A DNA stretch of 29,051 bases from an uncultured Bacteroidales bacterium (GTDB lineage Bacteria; Bacteroidota; Bacteroidia; Bacteroidales; UBA932), in assembly GCA_905234775.1 (NCBI GenBank), contig CAJOJC010000006.1, forward strand, positions 1 through 29,051. The letters run 5' to 3'. The first letter of the stretch is position 1. The number at the start of each line of letters is the position of its first letter. The translations under genes and the position numbers were made by a program. Below the pieces are notes generated by a model. The model was not told the origin of the DNA and did not search any database. It worked only from the letters and a program-made list of their open reading frames with translations. This document shows, piece by piece, positions 15,903 to 24,458 of this stretch.

Positions 15903-15933
15903 TTTGATTTCTCATTTCATGTGCGTAAATTTG
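15903..15933 (+). promoter_or_regulatory. Integrase promoter with a direct repeat
   Basis: TTTG at 15903-15906 and TAAATTTG at 15926-15933 are 19 bases apart. The -7 box is embedded in a direct repeat, GTGCGTAA at 15921-15928 and 15933-15940. The repeat could be a binding site for the integrase or an excisionase that controls its own expression. Confidence 0.6.
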
Positions 15934-15958
15934 TGCGTAAGTCATAGAAAAACGAGAT

Positions 15959-17293
15959 ATGTCAGTCAAGTATTATCTGGATAAGCGAGAAAGCAAACTC
16001 ACTAAGGAGCGCCCTATCAGAATCTCCGCTGTTGTTAATGGCACCCGGATTCTCTCTACCACTGGATATAGTGTCAAGATGAAATCCTGGGATGAGAAGG
16101 CGCAGCGCGTCAAGCCTCACCAAATGAATGCCAAGAAGCAGACTGCGGCTCAGATAAACAAGTACCTCAACGGAGTCGAAGGCGTGGTATTGGATTTTGA
16201 GAATAACTGCAAGACCCGCCCTTCTCAGGAGAAACTGAAGGAAGTCATTCTCAGTTACAATCCCAATGCTGATCCAGATGACGGTGAGACTTTGACTGAG
16301 CCTCGCCGTCCTTCCGCGATGCATTACTTTGAAGAGTTTATCCGTGATGAAAGTATCTCCAATCAATGGACGCCTGGTACCAAACAAATCTGGGATGCTT
16401 TCAAAAAGCACCTTGAAGTTGTTGTTAAACAGCAATCGTTGGATTACTTCAACGATGATGGTATCAAGGCTTTTATCCGTCACTTGCGAGTCAATGCCGA
16501 TATGCAGGAAAACTCCGTTCAGAAGCATTATCTCAATCTGCGCTGGTTCCTCAACTGGGCAATCCGGCGTGGCTATGCATCTGAGAAGGAAATCGGTAAG
16601 ATTCAGCCTAAGTTCAAACTGGTAGACAAGCCCATCATATTCCTGACGAAAGAAGAATTGCTCAAGTTGTATAACTACGTGATTCCGGCCAATGGGTCCA
16701 AGGTCAAGCTCCATAACTATGATGGGAATGAATATGAGAAAGTGGTTCACGATGCCGGTCCTCTAGCTAAAACCCGGGACATGTTCTGTTTCTGCGCCTT
16801 CACCAGCTTACGCTACTCTGATATGGCCAATCTTAAGCGTACGGACATTGCCGGGGATACAATGTACATAACCACCCAGAAAACCCACGACAGGCTTCCT
16901 ATCAACCTCAACTCTTTCGCCAAGGAGATTCTTGCCAAGTACGAAGATCAGCGCTTCCCGGATGGTGCCGCCCTACCAGTCATCTCCAACCAGAAGATGA
17001 ATGACTACCTTAAGAATCTCTGCGAACTCTGCGAATTCAACACGCCTATTACCACTGTTACCTATCGGGCTGGAAAAAGAGAGGAAACCACAAAGCCAAA
17101 ATACGAACTCATCGGTACTCACGCCGGCCGCCGCACCTTCATCTGCTTCGCCCTGGCCTCCGGCATTCCGCCTCAGGTGGTGATGAAATGGACCGGCCAC
17201 TCCGACTATAAAGCCATGAAACCTTATATCGATATCGCCGAAAAAGTCAAGGCGGAGCAGATGGCTATCTTTGAAAAGAATTTGAAGCGATAA
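15959..17293 (+). CDS. Tyrosine recombinase (integrase) of an integrative element
   Basis: The 444-residue protein has an N-terminal arm-binding region (about 1-100), a SAM-like core-binding domain (~118-225) and a catalytic domain (~230-440). All catalytic residues are visible: Arg285 in 'TSLRYSD', Lys308 in 'TTQKTHDRLPI', His388 and Arg391 in 'THAGRRTF', His414 in 'WTGHSDY' and the nucleophile Tyr423 in 'MKPYIDI'. The layout is that of Bacteroides mobile-element integrases. It sits just inside the putative tRNA-end attachment site and transcribes into the element, as expected for an integrase at the edge. It is intact and probably functional. Confidence 0.95.
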   Translation: MSVKYYLDKRESKLTKERPIRISAVVNGTRILSTTGYSVKMKSWDEKAQRVKPHQMNAKKQTAAQINKYLNGVEGVVLDFENNCKTRPSQEKLKEVILSYNPNADPDDGETLTEPRRPSAMHYFEEFIRDESISNQWTPGTKQIWDAFKKHLEVVVKQQSLDYFNDDGIKAFIRHLRVNADMQENSVQKHYLNLRWFLNWAIRRGYASEKEIGKIQPKFKLVDKPIIFLTKEELLKLYNYVIPANGSKVKLHNYDGNEYEKVVHDAGPLAKTRDMFCFCAFTSLRYSDMANLKRTDIAGDTMYITTQKTHDRLPINLNSFAKEILAKYEDQRFPDGAALPVISNQKMNDYLKNLCELCEFNTPITTVTYRAGKREETTKPKYELIGTHAGRRTFICFALASGIPPQVVMKWTGHSDYKAMKPYIDIAEKVKAEQMAIFEKNLKR

Positions 17294-17332
17294 AGGTTAT
17301 TCACAACGAAATAATATAAACACACCAGACTT

Positions 17333-18070
17333 ATGAGACTGACTAGTTCTTCTTTCTTTCATTTTGCAAAAGACTTTGACACTATCAAAGCAATTCTGAT
17401 AGACGGGTTTAAAGTATTCTATTGTTTGGAAGAGATTTACTCAACACAAAAAAGAGTTCAACATATTGGTGTCCCGATGGTTAGCTTTTGCGATATTCCC
17501 TTGAACTTTGTGGCGGATAATAATTATGGGTGCTACGCAATAGGGATGAAACGTTCATGGGGTGTGGCACATCAATTGGTGCCGGTTAGCTACTATCCCA
17601 ACAACAAAGAGTGCTTCTCTACTAAAGCAATTATTCAAGCTACAAATGATTTTATTCGCAATAGAAGTGACGCTGAAAAATACCGGGTTCTGGGTTATTC
17701 CAAGCCGATGTATAAAATAATCCCGCCACGCGATTCGGGTATTTCTATCGATAATTACAAGGAGAGAGAGTGGAGGAAGGTGTATGCTTCTCTGCCTCCA
17801 AATGTATGGAAAACGGAAGAAGAGTACAAGTCGTATCGTGGAAAGAAAAATACGCCCAAGAAACAGGTCGGGACCTCGTTGAAGTTTGGCGCTGAAGACA
17901 TAGATTTTATTCTTATACGCGAAAAAGACCGCAAAGATATGATAGACTTTATCATGAGAGGAGGCTTTCATTATCTTGGTGGGAAAACAGTTGTTCCAGT
18001 AACATCAGAGGACAAAGAATTACTATTAACTAAAATAGTTTCTTTTGATAGTCTGATTACCAATTTGTAA
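17333..18070 (+). CDS. AbiGi-family abortive-infection protein (no AbiGii partner)
   Basis: The 245-residue protein opens with 'FFHFAKDFDTIKAILIDGFKVFYCLEEIY', followed by 'VPMVSFCDIPLNFVADNNYGCYAIGMKRSWG'. This is the pattern of the AbiGi family (PF10899): F-H-F, then I-L-x-x-G-F, then the M-V-x-F-C-D-I-P-L block and the Y-G-x-x-x-I-G-x-x-x-x-W-G block. In Lactococcus AbiG, AbiGi works with AbiGii to stop phage growth and is considered the antitoxin-like part; the mechanism is not well defined. No AbiGii-like gene follows; the neighbour is an AlbA_2 protein with its own promoter. It is lower in GC than the core genes and is probably acquired defence cargo. Confidence 0.8.
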   Translation: MRLTSSSFFHFAKDFDTIKAILIDGFKVFYCLEEIYSTQKRVQHIGVPMVSFCDIPLNFVADNNYGCYAIGMKRSWGVAHQLVPVSYYPNNKECFSTKAIIQATNDFIRNRSDAEKYRVLGYSKPMYKIIPPRDSGISIDNYKEREWRKVYASLPPNVWKTEEEYKSYRGKKNTPKKQVGTSLKFGAEDIDFILIREKDRKDMIDFIMRGGFHYLGGKTVVPVTSEDKELLLTKIVSFDSLITNL

Positions 18071-18130
18071 TCTCAGTAAAATATCATTTAAATAATGCTA
18101 TAATCCGAGATAAAGATAATGCCGAAATAA

Positions 18131-18163
18131 TTGAGTATAGAATTGAAAATACTTGTAACTTTG
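18131..18163 (+). promoter_or_regulatory. Promoter for the AlbA_2 gene
   Basis: TTG at 18131-18133 and TAACTTTG at 18156-18163 are 22 bases apart. The box ends 20 bases before the ATG at 18184. This suggests the gene is transcribed separately from the AbiGi-like gene. Confidence 0.6.
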
Positions 18164-18183
18164 TGGTATAGATACTTCGCAAT

Positions 18184-19638
18184 ATGGACGAAAAAGAAAT
18201 AAATGCCATTATTAGAGACATTCAAGCTTCACCAACAGAATGTGAGTGGGTGGAGATTAAGCATGATAACGAGGATCCTGAATCTGTCGGAGAATACGTC
18301 TCAGCCTTGGCGAATGGTGCGGCATATATGGGACAATCCCGGGGCTTCATGGCTTGGGGGTTGGATGATAAAACGCATCAAATAGTTGGGACTAAGTTTA
18401 ACCCTAAGACTGCGAAGTATGGGAATGAGGAACTGGAGAATTGGATATCACGTGGCTTAAGTCCGCGCATTGACTTCTCTTTCCAGGAAATAACCCTTCC
18501 TGAGGGCCGGGTTGTCGTGATGATGATAGATTCTGCAGGAAATACACCTGTTAAGTTCAAGGGAACTGCTTACATTCGTGTTGGCACGTACAAAAAGAAG
18601 CTTGCCGATTATCCTGAACGTGAAAGAAAAATATGGCAGAATACCCAGAACAGCTCATTTGAAACGAAGATTGCAAAGTCTGCCGTATCCGATGATGAGG
18701 TTTTGGCACTTCTGGATTATGCCAAAATTTATAGTTTGTTGCATTTGCCATTCCCCGATTCGAAGGCCGCAATTATTGACAAGTTGGTCGAAGAGCAGTT
18801 AATCGTTAGAAGGCAATCGTGCTTTGACATTACGAATCTTGGCGCTATCCTGTTCGCAAATGATTTAAAACAATTTGAACTGCTGGCGAGAAAGGCAGTT
18901 AGGGTTATTTTCTACAAGGAGAACAATCGGATTAACGCCATCAAAGAGCAAGTGGGCGGTAAAGGGTATGCTGTAGGATTTGAGGGGCTTGTTGACTATA
19001 TCAGTGCTAATCTCCCCGTTAATGAGGAAATAGGAAAAGCACTTCGCAAGGAGATTCCAATGTATCCACCTGTCGCCATTCGCGAGTTTGTGGCCAATGC
19101 TTTGATTCATCAAGATTTCTCCATAGGCGGTTCTTCTCCGATGATAGAAATATTCCCAAATCGTATGGAAATCACAAATCCAGGCAAGCCATTGATTGAT
19201 GTTTTTCGTTTCATTGATCACGCTCCTATTAGCAGGAATGAAAAGCTTGCCTCGTTGATGAGAAGGATGAATATCTGTGAAGAACGAGGTAGTGGAATTG
19301 ACCGTGCTCTTCTTCAGTGCGAGATTTACCAGCTTCCCGCACCAGACTTCCAGCGTGACGAGTTGTTTACCAAGGTGATTATGTTTGCTCCGATGACTCT
19401 TCGCCAGATGAATAAAGAAGATAAGCGCAGGGCTTGCTATCAACACTGCTGCTTGGAGTATCTTTCCGGCAAAAAGATGACCAATGAGAGTTTTAGAGGA
19501 CGTCTCAACATCAGTGATGAGAATTATTCAATAGCGTCGCGTATTATTTCCGACACTATCGCTGCAAAGTATATCAAATTAGATGACGCAGTAGCTTCTT
19601 CCAAGAAGTATGCGAGGTACGTTCCATTTTGGGTGTGA
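18184..19638 (+). CDS. AlbA_2 (Schlafen-type) protein with a GHKL-like ATPase domain
   Basis: The 484-residue protein has an N-terminal AlbA_2 domain (about 20-145) with 'CEWVEIKHD', 'ALANGAAYMGQSRGFMAWGLDD' and 'GTAYIRVGTYKKKL'. The E-x-K positions match Schlafen-group nucleic-acid-binding or nuclease cores. A winged-helix linker (~165-220) follows, then a HATPase_c_4-type region (~290-380) with 'AIREFVANALIHQDF' (N-box, Asn305), 'EITNPGKPL' and 'NICEERGSGID'. The C-terminal ~90 residues include another HTH-like part. Such proteins are often annotated as RecG-like transcriptional regulators and are frequent in defence islands; many have no tested function. It has its own promoter and intact motifs. 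Confidence 0.85.
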   Translation: MDEKEINAIIRDIQASPTECEWVEIKHDNEDPESVGEYVSALANGAAYMGQSRGFMAWGLDDKTHQIVGTKFNPKTAKYGNEELENWISRGLSPRIDFSFQEITLPEGRVVVMMIDSAGNTPVKFKGTAYIRVGTYKKKLADYPERERKIWQNTQNSSFETKIAKSAVSDDEVLALLDYAKIYSLLHLPFPDSKAAIIDKLVEEQLIVRRQSCFDITNLGAILFANDLKQFELLARKAVRVIFYKENNRINAIKEQVGGKGYAVGFEGLVDYISANLPVNEEIGKALRKEIPMYPPVAIREFVANALIHQDFSIGGSSPMIEIFPNRMEITNPGKPLIDVFRFIDHAPISRNEKLASLMRRMNICEERGSGIDRALLQCEIYQLPAPDFQRDELFTKVIMFAPMTLRQMNKEDKRRACYQHCCLEYLSGKKMTNESFRGRLNISDENYSIASRIISDTIAAKYIKLDDAVASSKKYARYVPFWV

Positions 19639-19640
19639 TC

Positions 19641-19734
19641 TTATGTGACCGTTATGTGACTGAAGCTCTTTGCTGTATCGTTAAGTGATTGATATTCAGC
19701 GCGGTATTTATGTGATGGTTATGTGATTAAGCTC
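19641..19734. repeat. Pair of ~27-bp direct repeats between genes
   Basis: TTATGTGACCGTTATGTGAC + TGAAGCTC at 19641-19668 recurs as TTATGTGATGGTTATGTGAT + TAAGCTC at 19708-19734, 67 bases later. Each copy itself holds TTATGTGA twice. They lie between the AlbA_2 stop and the next start, so they could be operator sites or traces of a duplication. Confidence 0.6.
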
Positions 19735-19743
19735 TCGGAAACT

Positions 19744-20262
19744 ATGCCCCACAACGACAAACATTACCAAAAGCTCCTACGGACCTACAAGTTCGTAATC
19801 AAGATGGTGTTGGCGGCCCTGTTCGTGCTGGCCGTCGGCCTGTCGCTCATGTGGCTTTTCGGCCGGCTTGGTGGCAGTTTCATTAGCCGAGGCTGGCAAG
19901 TGTTTTTCATCATTGTCTTTGCCCTTCTTGTCGCCGGTCTCCAGATTCCCGGGTATATCATGGACATCCGGAAGATTGATATGGACAATCCATCTCCTGC
20001 TCAACCCCAGAACCCCAAGCCCTATGCCGCCATCCTGGAAAAAGCCAGAAAAGAAGACCTCATCGACGAGGACAACCGCCTCCAGGTCCCGCGTTCCGAT
20101 TTTGTCCGCTTCATAGTGAAGAACGGTTACTTCAAATCATACCGGAAGGAGAATTGGAAGGTAATGGACAATGTTCTCAATGACTGGCGCACCGGAGTGC
20201 CCATTTCAGCCGATCAACTGGCTCAAACCTACCAAGACCTTCAGGCTCGCGGACAGTTCTGA
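19744..20262 (+). CDS. Hypothetical two-helix membrane protein
   Basis: I place the start at the ATG at 19744; the GTG at 19723 lies inside the repeat and adds only seven residues. The 172-residue product has two membrane segments (about residues 16-40 and 52-72). A cytoplasmic tail of ~90 residues follows, with a compact helical part ('DFVRFIVKNGYFKSYRKENWKVMDNVLNDWRTG'). I do not recognise the family. The position ahead of the DUF3853/DUF3987 genes suggests it is part of the mobile element's core rather than defence cargo. A hairpin with a T-run follows its stop. Confidence 0.7.
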   Translation: MPHNDKHYQKLLRTYKFVIKMVLAALFVLAVGLSLMWLFGRLGGSFISRGWQVFFIIVFALLVAGLQIPGYIMDIRKIDMDNPSPAQPQNPKPYAAILEKARKEDLIDEDNRLQVPRSDFVRFIVKNGYFKSYRKENWKVMDNVLNDWRTGVPISADQLAQTYQDLQARGQF

Positions 20263-20286
20263 TAATCAAGTCTATTCGAATCTATT

Positions 20287-20331
20287 CGGCATCTATCTTG
20301 GTCTATTCTTGGCCCCGATAGATGCCGTTTT
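20287..20331 (+). terminator. Probable intrinsic terminator
   Basis: CGGCATCTATC (20287-20297) pairs perfectly with GATAGATGCCG (20317-20327). A 19-base loop separates the arms and TTTT follows. It lies 25 bases after the stop of the small membrane-protein gene. The rest of the gap to 20467 shows no gene. Confidence 0.6.
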
Positions 20332-20466
20332 CGTTCATCATAGTTTCCTTTGTGCCAGCAATCCTCCGGGGAAGATGAGTGCCGAACCGGATGAAGAAAG
20401 CCAAGTGCAAAACCAGGCGAATCACTCAGCGCCCTGGCACGCACACCATCAAGTCCTACTTAAACT

Positions 20467-20769
20467 ATGACACACGGATTTGACCTCGCCCGTCCCCTGG
20501 GTGCAATGACAATAGGGGAATTCCTGGAGATGTTTGATGAACACCTTCGCACCGATAACAGCCAGACCATGCCCGCTCAGACCGGCGTAGTGCAAAAGCA
20601 CCTTGTCTACGGACTTCGTGGCATTCAGGAACTCCTGGGTTGCTCCCACAAGAGCGCCCAGTACTACAAAGACCACGTCATCAGCGGTGCCGTCAGCCAG
20701 AACGGAAGGAAGATTGTGGTCGATGCCGATAAAGCTCTGGAACTCTTTAACCAGCGGAGGGCCAAGTAA
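20467..20769 (+). CDS. DUF3853 family protein (excisionase-like HTH)
   Basis: The 100-residue protein has a low-complexity lead and then 'VYGLRGIQELLGCSHKSAQYYKDHVISGAVSQNGRKIVVDADKALELF'. This is a MerR/excisionase-like helix-turn-helix matching the DUF3853 family of Bacteroidales mobile elements. These genes usually sit just before a DUF3987 gene, as here, where stop and start share one base (TAATG). The role is likely DNA binding during element excision or replication. Confidence 0.82.
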   Translation: MTHGFDLARPLGAMTIGEFLEMFDEHLRTDNSQTMPAQTGVVQKHLVYGLRGIQELLGCSHKSAQYYKDHVISGAVSQNGRKIVVDADKALELFNQRRAK

Positions 20770-22295
20770 TGAGTCTCAACGATATTGATCCCATCGCCGC
20801 CATCACGGCGGAGATAGAGAAGGCCGAGGCCGAATGGGCCGCCAAAGCCAAAGGAAATCCATCACTACCATCAAAACCATCATCTCCATCACCGGCCCTC
20901 TCCGGGAATCAGTATCAGGAAGACTCCCTTGATGCCAATGATGGAACTGATGGAAACGATGGGAACATCCTCATGCCCACTTTCTACAGCAAGGTTAAGG
21001 ACCAGCTTCCGCCCTTCCTCCAGAAAGTAGCCGATATCAGCGACTCAGAGGCTGATGCAGATATGCTAATCCTGGGCACCCTTGCAGCCATATCGGCCTG
21101 CCTGCCCAACATCTATGCCATCTACGCACGCCGGGAACTCTTCACCAACCTCTACCTCTTCGTCACCGCCCGCGCCGGCAGCGGCAAAGGCCGACTCTCC
21201 CTCTGCCGTGCCATTGTGGACCCCATCCACGAAGAGCTGAGGGCCGAGAGTAATCGTCTGGAAGAACAGTTCCGGCTAGAAAAGGAGCAATACAAGCGCC
21301 AGAAGAAAGGAGATGGCATCCCGGAACCCACGCCACCACCCATCCGCCTTCTCTTTATCCCGGCCAACAGCAGCGCTACCGCCGTCTACCAGGCCCTCAA
21401 CGAGAACGACGGCCAGGGCCTCCTCTTCGAGACCGAAGGCGACGTCCTTGCCGCCAGTTTCGGTCAGGACTTTGGCGATTTCTCCCAGGGCCTCCGCCAA
21501 GGCTTCCAGAACGAGCCTATCTCTTACCTTCGCCGCACGGAAAGGGAATACGTCTGCATCAAGCAGCCCCGTATCTCCACCATCCTCTCCGGTACGCCCC
21601 AGCAGGTTACCAACCTGATGACCAGTGTGGAGAACGGTCTCTTCTCTCGCTTCCTCTTCTATTGCCTGGACAAACCCCTCGTCTGGCTCGATGTCCTGGA
21701 CGAAGGAAATGGAGAGCCCCTGGACGACCATTTCAAAGTCCTTGGCAGCCAATTCTTCGCTTTCTATCACAGCCTGCAGAAGAACGCCCGCATCAAGATT
21801 CGCCTTACGGCAGAGCAGGGCTATGACTTCAACAAGCACTTCGACCAGGTCCAGACCGAATACTATGCCATCTTTGGGGACGATACCATCGCTTCCGTCC
21901 GCCGCCTGGCGGTAAGCACATTCCGCATCACTATGATTCTCACTGCCCTTCGGATGATGGAAGACTGTGACTTCTCCGCCCTCCGCCACGTCCGGGACGA
22001 TGACTACACCACCGCCATGACCATCAGCTCCGTCCTTCAGCAGCACATGCTCCGAGTCATCAGCGAACTGCCCAAGAAAACAACGCCCCGGATTCCCGTC
22101 GGCCAGACCAAAGATACCATCCTCCTCCAAACCTTCTGGGATAATCTCCCCGATGAGTTTGAAGCTAAGGACTTCAAAGAGATTGCCTCTTCCATAGGTC
22201 TAACCATCCCCACCGCCGAGCGCTATATTCGCGCCTGGACAGGAACAAGCTTGGAGAAGGTGGTGAGAGGGAAGTATAGGAAGCGGAAATTATAA
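20769..22295 (+). CDS. DUF3987 P-loop protein of a mobile element
   Basis: The 508-residue protein fits DUF3987 (PF13148): 'LPPFLQKVADISDSEADADMLILGTLAAISACLPN', a P-loop-like 'ARAGSGKGRL' (134-143), a Walker-B-like 'GLLFETEGDVL', and 'ISTILSGTPQQV' plus 'ENGLFSRFLFYCLD' further on. The P-loop is atypical, with Gly rather than Ser/Thr after the Lys. DUF3987 proteins are thought to be helicase/primase-like replication factors of integrative and mobilisable elements. The first ~65 residues are Ser/Pro/Asp-rich and probably disordered; the C-terminus is a winged-helix-like part ('KDFKEIASSIGLTIPTAERYIRAW'). GC content is clearly higher than in the flanking defence genes, pointing to a different history. 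Confidence 0.88.
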   Translation: MSLNDIDPIAAITAEIEKAEAEWAAKAKGNPSLPSKPSSPSPALSGNQYQEDSLDANDGTDGNDGNILMPTFYSKVKDQLPPFLQKVADISDSEADADMLILGTLAAISACLPNIYAIYARRELFTNLYLFVTARAGSGKGRLSLCRAIVDPIHEELRAESNRLEEQFRLEKEQYKRQKKGDGIPEPTPPPIRLLFIPANSSATAVYQALNENDGQGLLFETEGDVLAASFGQDFGDFSQGLRQGFQNEPISYLRRTEREYVCIKQPRISTILSGTPQQVTNLMTSVENGLFSRFLFYCLDKPLVWLDVLDEGNGEPLDDHFKVLGSQFFAFYHSLQKNARIKIRLTAEQGYDFNKHFDQVQTEYYAIFGDDTIASVRRLAVSTFRITMILTALRMMEDCDFSALRHVRDDDYTTAMTISSVLQQHMLRVISELPKKTTPRIPVGQTKDTILLQTFWDNLPDEFEAKDFKEIASSIGLTIPTAERYIRAWTGTSLEKVVRGKYRKRKL

Positions 22296-22350
22296 CTGTG
22301 TGTTAATCAATCCCTTGCGTATAATTTCCAATTATTTCGGGGAAAATCGC

Positions 22351-22358
22351 TAAATTTG
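22351..22358 (+). promoter_or_regulatory. -7 promoter box for the restriction-modification locus
   Basis: TAAATTTG matches TAnnTTTG and ends 25 bases before the ATG at 22384. No good -33 element was found at 17-23 bases upstream. Confidence 0.5.
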
Positions 22359-22383
22359 TCATCATAACACAGCGCGAAAAATA

Positions 22384-24420
22384 ATGGCCCAATCCGTAGA
22401 ACCCCAGATAGCCGACCTTGCAAACGGCTGGCTTAAGCAATACAAGCTCAAATATTTCATCGAGCAGGATGCACCCAATGCAGAGATTAAAAATGCTCTG
22501 CAGGAATATGAATCCAAACAAGGGGGATCAGGAGGAAACAGGCCCGATTGCAATTTGATACTGCAAGACAGCGAGGGTAAATGGTGGCCGATTCTCATTG
22601 AATATAAAGGCCATAAAGATAAACTTGCCAAATTGGACTCCGAAGGCCATGTGGCTAATCGTAATGCAAAGGGGCAGCCCGAATACAAGAATATCAGTCA
22701 ATATGCTGTAAACGGTGCCGTTCATTATGCAAATGCAATTTTGCATTATACAACGTACGAACACGTTATTGCTATTGGAATAACCGGTTACCGGGATGAG
22801 GCAACAAAAGAGCTGCACCATGAGATTGGCGTATATTATGTCGGCAAAAACAACTACGGTGCTGGCCAGCGAGTAGACAATTATACAGACCTTTCATTTC
22901 TCGCCCAGAAGCATTTTGAGGAATTCATCGAAAAGGTCAGAAACTTAAGCCTCACCCCAGAGGAACTCGAGAAACTCAAACAGCGTCGCGAACAAGAAAT
23001 CAATATCAGTCTCGTAAAGCTGAATAATGACATCTACCAGAGTGAGAAGGGTATTTCCGAAAGCGGAAGGGTTTATCTAGTGGCAGCGACTATTATTGCA
23101 ACGCTTGGTATTCCGGGAAAGGTCAAGCCTCTAGAGAAGGCCGATCTCAAATCAAGCAAAGAGCAAGGGAATCGTGATGGCGATATAATCGTCCGGAAAA
23201 TCGAAGCATTTCTTTCGGAGAAGAATATCCCCAAAGACAAGCAGGGGCTTATTGTCCGTACGCTGCAAAACACGCTTACCACTGACAACATTAACCGTCC
23301 TGTTGATGGAGAAAGTCAGCTAAAAAGGGTATTCTGCAAAATTGTAGATGACCTGGGCATCTATTACAAAATTGGATTGTCTACGGACTTTACCGGACGT
23401 CTGTTCAACGAGATGTACCAGTGGCTTGGATTCACTCAAGACAAGCTTAATGATGTGGTTTTGACACCATCATATGTGGCAACGCTTTTGGTTCGTCTAG
23501 CGCGTGTGAATAGAAATAGCTATGTCTGGGATTTCGCAACGGGTAGCGCAGGTTTGCTCGTGGCGGCGATGAATGAAATGCTTGCCGACGCCAAGGATAA
23601 CATCCATTCGCCTGAAGAACTTCTGGTCAAAGAAGCCACTATCAAAGCAAAGCAACTGCTTGGACTTGAGATTCTGGAGAACATCTACATGCTGGCTATC
23701 CTTAACATGATTCTCATGGGAGACGGTTCTTCGAACATCCTTAATAAGGATTCCCTTCAGGATTTCGATGGTAAATATGGTTTCGGTAATACGAATGAGG
23801 AATTCCCAGCGGATGCGTTTGTGCTTAATCCGCCGTACTCGGCCCCAGGGAACGGAATGGTCTTCGTGGAAAAAGCATTGTCAATGATGAGCCATGGCTA
23901 TGCGGCTATTATTATCCAGAATTCTGCTGGTAATGGAAAGGCTGCCGATTATAATCGTCGCATTTTAAAGCACTCTTCTCTACTCGCGAGCATTAAAATG
24001 CCGATAGACTTGTTTATTGGGAAAAGTTCTGTCCAAACCAACATTTATGTTTTTCGCGTTGGTGAGGCCCATCAAAAAGATGATATCGTTCGCTTTATTG
24101 ATTTTAGTAACGATGGGTATACTCGTTCTAACCGCAAAAAGGCAGCCGTAAATCTTCGTGACACAGATAACGCACGTCAGAAATACCAAGAAGTCGTCAG
24201 CCTTGTGAGAAACGGGAGGGCTGCACTTCATTATATCGAAGAAAAAGACTTTTATGAAGGCCATATCGATCCGTTAAGTGGCTCAGATTGGAACCAGACG
24301 GCACCTGTTGATACTCGTCCAAAACTGGAAGATATCAATCGCACAATTTCTGATTATCTGGCTTGGGAAGTTTCTAATTTACTGAAAAATAAAACGGAGG
24401 ACAGCCTGGGAAAACTATAG
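22384..24420 (+). CDS. Nuclease-N6-adenine methylase (BcgI-A-like restriction-modification subunit)
   Basis: The 678-residue protein has an N-terminal PD-(D/E)xK-like nuclease region with R53-P-D55 and E73-Y-K75 ('RPDCNLIL ... PILIEYKG'). A helical linker (~170-330) and a type I-like N6-adenine methylase domain follow. Motif I is D383-F-A-T-G-S-A-G and motif IV is N482-P-P-Y. Fusing nuclease and methylase in one chain with a separate specificity part is the arrangement of BcgI-like type IIB/IIG systems, which cut DNA near a bipartite site and methylate adenine in it. The last codons (CTG GGA AAA CTA TAG) contain a -1 slippery heptamer, and the specificity frame continues in the -1 frame. The protein may thus be made both as this form and as a fusion. 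Both active sites look intact. Confidence 0.9.
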   Translation: MAQSVEPQIADLANGWLKQYKLKYFIEQDAPNAEIKNALQEYESKQGGSGGNRPDCNLILQDSEGKWWPILIEYKGHKDKLAKLDSEGHVANRNAKGQPEYKNISQYAVNGAVHYANAILHYTTYEHVIAIGITGYRDEATKELHHEIGVYYVGKNNYGAGQRVDNYTDLSFLAQKHFEEFIEKVRNLSLTPEELEKLKQRREQEINISLVKLNNDIYQSEKGISESGRVYLVAATIIATLGIPGKVKPLEKADLKSSKEQGNRDGDIIVRKIEAFLSEKNIPKDKQGLIVRTLQNTLTTDNINRPVDGESQLKRVFCKIVDDLGIYYKIGLSTDFTGRLFNEMYQWLGFTQDKLNDVVLTPSYVATLLVRLARVNRNSYVWDFATGSAGLLVAAMNEMLADAKDNIHSPEELLVKEATIKAKQLLGLEILENIYMLAILNMILMGDGSSNILNKDSLQDFDGKYGFGNTNEEFPADAFVLNPPYSAPGNGMVFVEKALSMMSHGYAAIIIQNSAGNGKAADYNRRILKHSSLLASIKMPIDLFIGKSSVQTNIYVFRVGEAHQKDDIVRFIDFSNDGYTRSNRKKAAVNLRDTDNARQKYQEVVSLVRNGRAALHYIEEKDFYEGHIDPLSGSDWNQTAPVDTRPKLEDINRTISDYLAWEVSNLLKNKTEDSLGKL

Positions 24421-24458
24421 CCCCACTTGACGATAGGCTCAAGATAGTTAAGTGGGGC
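24396..24458 (+). promoter_or_regulatory. Predicted programmed -1 ribosomal frameshift signal
   Basis: Four parts lie in the expected order. GGAGG at 24396-24400 is a Shine-Dalgarno-like stimulator 7 bases before the slip site. G GGA AAA at 24408-24414 is in the X-XXY-YYZ phase of the methylase frame. The spacer is 5 bases (24415-24419). The stem-loop pairs GCCCCACTTGAC (24420-24431) with GTTAAGTGGGGC (24447-24458), giving 11 Watson-Crick pairs and one G-U around a 15-base loop. After slipping, reading continues ACT ATA GCC CCA into the specificity frame, bypassing the TAG at 24418. The layout parallels the dnaX -1 signal of E. coli. This is a prediction from sequence. Confidence 0.75.

Noticed and set aside
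21276..22130. 284-residue minus-strand frame opposite the DUF3987 gene
   Set aside because: It is an antisense shadow. The DUF3987 motifs on the plus strand and the coupled TAATG start settle the true frame.
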